Positions 32,236 through 35,339 of a DNA stretch of 35,339 nt are shown in pieces (position 1 is the stretch's first letter; each line of letters starts with the position of its first letter). The DNA is from Vicinamibacterales bacterium (GTDB taxonomy: Bacteria > Acidobacteriota > Vicinamibacteria > Vicinamibacterales > UBA2999). A program made the translations under genes and the position numbers. The stretch lies in assembly GCA_030680175.1 (NCBI GenBank), contig JAUXWO010000123.1, positions 132,328 to 167,666 on the forward strand. The letters are read 5' to 3'. The notes under the pieces were generated by a model. That model was not told the origin of the DNA, ran no database searches, and saw only the letters and a program-made list of their open reading frames with translations.

Positions 32236-33121
32236 GCACGAGCCCGTCGCCGGTCTCCGAGGCCGCGTGCCACAGACGCCCGTCCCCCCCGTGCGGCAGG
32301 TGCGACGGGTGCCCCGGGTGCGTGTGGGGGACGTCGCGGGTGAGCCGGGGGCACCGCAGGCTGGCGACGATCAGGTGGCCGTCGAGGAACCGATGGAGGT
32401 GCGCGTCAACCGCGCGCCGTTTGCCGTCATCATGCGGACGCCCGGGGCCGACCGGGATCTGGCCGCCGGCTTCCTGCTCGCCGAAGACGTCGTGCGCGCC
32501 GCCGGCGAGATCGGCGCCATCGAGGTCTGCGAGGACGCCGATGTCGAGGCGCGCGACAACACGCTGAACGTGACCGTGGCCGGCGACGCCGTGTCGCGGC
32601 TGGCCGTCAGGCTCGGCGAGCGCCGGCAGGTGATGATGACGGCGTCGTGCGGCCTGTGTGGCCGCCGCACGATCGAATCCCTCCGCGCCCGCGTCACGAC
32701 GGTGGCCGGGGACTGGACGATGCCCGCCGCGGTCATCCGGGAGCTGCCGGTCCGGCTGCGCGCCGCGCAGCCCGTGTTCGAGGCCACCGGCGGCCTGCAT
32801 GCCGCGGGGCTCTTCGACCTCGACGGCACGCTGCAGCTGGCCGCCGAGGACGTCGGGCGGCACAACGCCGTGGACAAGCTCGTGGGCCGCCGGCTGCTCG
32901 AAGGCCGCCTGCCCCTCGATCGCTCGGTGCTGGTCGTCTCGGGCCGCACGTCCTACGAGCTCGTGCAGAAGGCGCTGCTCGCCGGCATCCCGCTCGTGGC
33001 TGCCGTCTCCGCGCCGTCGAGCCTCGCCATCGAGCTGGCCGAGGCCTGCGGCATCACGCTGTGCGGCTTCGTCCGCGGCGGGGCATTCAACGTCTACACG
33101 CATCCCCGCCGGGTGGTCTGA
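32228..33121 (+). CDS. fdhD: Formate dehydrogenase accessory sulfurtransferase FdhD
   Basis: 297 residues. The sulfur-transfer cysteines are Cys141 and Cys144 in ASCGLCGR. Other FdhD signatures are AAGFLLAEDVV, FEATGGLHAAGLFD, AAEDVGRHNAVDKLVG, VVSGRTSYELVQKA and the closing GGAFNVYTHPRRV. FdhD passes sulfur from IscS-type desulfurases to the molybdenum cofactor of formate dehydrogenase. The first ~48 residues are low-complexity and a later start is possible, but the ATG at 32228 overlaps the preceding stop, which supports coupling. No formate dehydrogenase gene is in the window; the only Mo-enzyme here (11079-12269) is of the sulfite-oxidase family, which does not use FdhD. Confidence 0.94.
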   Translation: MSEHEPVAGLRGRVPQTPVPPVRQVRRVPRVRVGDVAGEPGAPQAGDDQVAVEEPMEVRVNRAPFAVIMRTPGADRDLAAGFLLAEDVVRAAGEIGAIEVCEDADVEARDNTLNVTVAGDAVSRLAVRLGERRQVMMTASCGLCGRRTIESLRARVTTVAGDWTMPAAVIRELPVRLRAAQPVFEATGGLHAAGLFDLDGTLQLAAEDVGRHNAVDKLVGRRLLEGRLPLDRSVLVVSGRTSYELVQKALLAGIPLVAAVSAPSSLAIELAEACGITLCGFVRGGAFNVYTHPRRVV

Positions 33122-33153
33122 CACCGCGGGCGGCCCGGCAGGAGCCAGCGACA

Positions 33154-35339
33154 CTAGCGGTGCGGCACGCGCAGCTGCAGCGCGCCGCCGGTGGCGGTGA
33201 ACCCGGCGTCGATGAAGCACTCCGCCTCCGGCGCGCGCGAGGCGGGGAGGCCGTTGATCTCCTCGATGAGCCAGCCGCGCTGGCCCTCCGGCGCGCGATG
33301 CGCGAGCGCGACGATCTCGGCGGCCAGCGCGCGTCCGGCGCGTCCGCGATCGGGGTCCTCCGCCGGCAGCGAGACGAGCAGCACGCGGTTGCCGCGGGCG
33401 ATCCACGCGGCCAGGTGCCCGTCGACGAGCACCACGCGCGCGCCGACGGAGCGGCTCGCGCCCCGTGCCGTCTCGCCCGTCCATGTGGGCCAGGGGAGGA
33501 GCGTACCGAACGGACTGGCCGGGTCGGCCGCCGCGAGCGTGACCGCCTGCGGCGCCTCCGCCGCGTCGCGGCTGGCGCGCAGCAGGTCCACGGCCCCCGG
33601 TTGTGCGAACTGCGCCGCGCCGAGGCCCGCGACGAAGTACCCGCGTCGCACACGGCCGGCCTCCTCGAGCCGGCGCAGCACGGGGTAGAGCGTGCTGAAC
33701 CCGCCCGGCAGGGATTCGACCTGCGCCACCTCGCGCGTCACCACGCCGTGGCGCGCGAGCAGCTGCTGCGCCATCGCCGTCGCCCACGCCGTCGTCGTGC
33801 GGCCCGCCGGCGCCACGATCGCCGTCCAGCGTCCTTCGGCGGATGCGGGCAGCAGGCGGCGCGACCGAAAGGGCGCCACGCGTCCGGCCTTCCGTGCGCG
33901 TGCCGGCGGACGCAGGAATCCGCGCAACGCCTGCAGGGTGTCGTTGGTCACCCGTCCCTGCCAGACGAGCGTCCAGAGCGCGTCGACGGTCTCTTGCGGA
34001 TAGCCGCCGCCGGCCGCCTCGTGCAGCGGCGCGAAGAACGTGGCCCCGTGGGACACGAGATGCGCGAGGATGCGTGCGGCCCGTTCACCGGCGGCATCGG
34101 CCGCAGCGTCCGGCACGGGCGGCAGCAGGTGCGGCAGGTGGTCTGTCAGGTACAAGGCGAGCCGTCCGTCGCGGTCGCCGAGCGGTTCCACGCCCACCCA
34201 CGTGACCTCGCCGGCCGCCAGCAGCGTGTCGAGCTGCGCCGGTTCGTAGCCCGCCACACGCGCGGGCAGGATCTCCTGTTCGAGCAGCGACGCGGCTACC
34301 GGCACGCCCTGCAGCTGCTCGATGACGTCGAGCAGCGCGTCGAGGCCGCGGCGGGGTGCGGCGAGTCCGTGCCATCCGACGATGAAGCGGCCGAGGGCGC
34401 CCGCGTCGACGGGCTCGACGGCCTGCCGCAGGCGGGCGAGCGATCGGTGCCGCACCGCGCGCAGCACGTCCGCGTCGCACCACTCGCGCCCCTGTCCCCC
34501 GGGGCGGAAGGCGCCCTCGACGAGCCGGCCGGTGGCCGTGAGGTGGACGAGCGCGGCCTCGACCACCGCGGGGCCGAGGCCGAAACGCCGGGCCACGGGG
34601 CTCACGGTGAAGGGCCCGTGCGTGCGCGCGTAGCGGCGGAGCAGGTCCCCCATCGGATCGGCGACGGGCTCGAGGAGCGCGGCCGGCAGGCCCGGGGGGA
34701 GCGGCGCCCCCACCACATCACGGTAGCGCCCGGCATCTTCGACGGCGACGAGCCGGCGCTCGCCGCCGATGGGAAGCTCCACGATCCGGCGCGCGGCCAG
34801 GAGGCTGGGCACCGCGACCTTGGCGACGCCGGACTCGGCACGCGCGTCGAGGGCCTCGCGCGTGAGATCGCCCACGCGCAGGAGCAGGTCATGCACGGCG
34901 TCGGCCGACCGCGCGTGGAAGCGCGCCGGCAGATGCTGGCGCTCGGCCTCCACGGCCTCGATGGCCGCCGGGTCGAGCAGGTCGCGCAGCTCGGTGGCGC
35001 CGATGAGCTCGGCCAGCTGCGCCGTGTCCACCGACAGCGCCTGCGCGCGGCGTTCGGCGAGTGGCGCGTCGCCGTCGTACAGGTAGTTGGCGACGTAGCC
35101 GAAGAGCAGCGCGGCGGTAAAGGGCGACGGCGTGCGCGAGTCGATGGTCACGACACGGCGTGTGCGGCTGCGGATCTCGCCGAGCACGGTGACGAGCGCC
35201 GGCACGTCGAAGACGTCCCGCAGGCACTCGCGATACGTCTCGAGCAGGATCGGAAACGACCCGTAGCGCGCGGCGACGGCCAGCAGGTCCGCCGCCCGCT
35301 TGCGCGTCTGCCAGAGCGGCGCGCGCGCGCCCGCCCGCC
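33154..35339 (-). CDS. Lhr-family ATP-dependent helicase, C-terminal part
   Basis: At least 728 codons remain open to the right edge, so the gene is cut at its N-terminal side. The readable frame runs through GTG 35205 without a stop, with RKRAADLLAVAARYGSFPILLETYRECL just before it, typical of the region after the helicase core of Lhr. RSRTRRVVTIDSRTPSPFTAALLFGYVANYLYDGD is the hallmark of Lhr's winged-helix/'DEAD/H-associated' part, followed by the long Lhr C-terminal domain (RRFGLGPAVVEAALVHL, GEVTWVGVEPLGDRDGRLALYL, FFAPLHEAAGGGYPQETVDALWTLVWQGRVTNDTL). The protein is a large SF2 3'-5' helicase involved in DNA repair. The ATPase motifs lie beyond the window. Confidence 0.9.
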   Translation of the reverse strand, partial: RAGARAPLWQTRKRAADLLAVAARYGSFPILLETYRECLRDVFDVPALVTVLGEIRSRTRRVVTIDSRTPSPFTAALLFGYVANYLYDGDAPLAERRAQALSVDTAQLAELIGATELRDLLDPAAIEAVEAERQHLPARFHARSADAVHDLLLRVGDLTREALDARAESGVAKVAVPSLLAARRIVELPIGGERRLVAVEDAGRYRDVVGAPLPPGLPAALLEPVADPMGDLLRRYARTHGPFTVSPVARRFGLGPAVVEAALVHLTATGRLVEGAFRPGGQGREWCDADVLRAVRHRSLARLRQAVEPVDAGALGRFIVGWHGLAAPRRGLDALLDVIEQLQGVPVAASLLEQEILPARVAGYEPAQLDTLLAAGEVTWVGVEPLGDRDGRLALYLTDHLPHLLPPVPDAAADAAGERAARILAHLVSHGATFFAPLHEAAGGGYPQETVDALWTLVWQGRVTNDTLQALRGFLRPPARARKAGRVAPFRSRRLLPASAEGRWTAIVAPAGRTTTAWATAMAQQLLARHGVVTREVAQVESLPGGFSTLYPVLRRLEEAGRVRRGYFVAGLGAAQFAQPGAVDLLRASRDAAEAPQAVTLAAADPASPFGTLLPWPTWTGETARGASRSVGARVVLVDGHLAAWIARGNRVLLVSLPAEDPDRGRAGRALAAEIVALAHRAPEGQRGWLIEEINGLPASRAPEAECFIDAGFTATGGALQLRVPHR

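Noticed and set aside
33149-33160. CTAG at the Lhr stop as a third miniature-element insertion
   Set aside because: The sequence on either side does not match the 105-bp element; it is just a TAG stop in a CTAG context.

Overview
The window is very GC-rich bacterial DNA. Gene content suggests a member of the Acidobacteriota, probably of the Vicinamibacteria type. The evidence is a TonB-dependent receptor tail at the left edge, several large Tat- or Sec-exported enzymes, an S9 peptidase, an NHL-type propeller protein, an ABC permease fused to a CPBP protease, and spacers full of short degenerate repeats. This placement is an inference from gene style; there is no rRNA or other phylogenetic marker here. 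I see no tRNA, rRNA, CRISPR array, phage or full insertion sequence.

Layout. 1-252 is the end of a TonB-dependent receptor, followed by a clear terminator. 481-1806 is an unknown 441-residue protein. 1914-7653 runs leftwards: a multicopper oxidase, then an operon read from 7653 down to 3655 encoding a LolD-like ATPase, a FtsX/MacB-like permease, a LolA-like carrier and an outer-membrane beta-barrel. Pirin (7722-8627) and an S9 peptidase (8812-10890) follow on the same strand. A SoxC/YedY-like molybdenum oxidoreductase (11079-12269) diverges from the peptidase. 12496-13999 is a leftward cluster of a small unknown protein, a nucleotidyltransferase, the ribosome-rescue factor ArfB and an FmdB zinc ribbon. 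Then come a serine hydrolase, a HupE-like membrane protein and an NHL propeller protein.

18376-23399 is a tightly overlapping leftward operon: ABC-2 permease, ATPase, a second permease fused to a CPBP protease, and a CDF metal transporter. It is followed by a D-aminoacylase-like lipoprotein, a small helical protein, a group II truncated globin, an RsbW-like fragmentary ATPase and a Tat-exported zinc ribbon behind a terminator-bearing leader. The right end holds an HSDL2-like SDR, a sigma-54 activator, YajQ, a single-domain response regulator, TudS-YbgA, FdhD and the C-terminal part of an Lhr helicase cut by the window end.

The most unusual content lies between genes. Three related elements of about 290-350 bp (15087-15378, 18098-18386, 23404-23750) have long imperfect terminal inverted repeats and are packed with GATC-containing octamers. 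In two of them the inverted repeat supplies the last residues and stop codons of flanking genes. A separate pair of 105-bp elements (1806-1910 and 12392-12496), each in a CTAG site flanked by TA, looks like an IS630-type miniature transposable element. In both cases the insertion lies exactly at a gene's stop codon. Other spacers carry arrays of CCGAAAG-, GCGAACA-, GGGATC- and ATGCAA-type words, often arranged as facing inverted halves.
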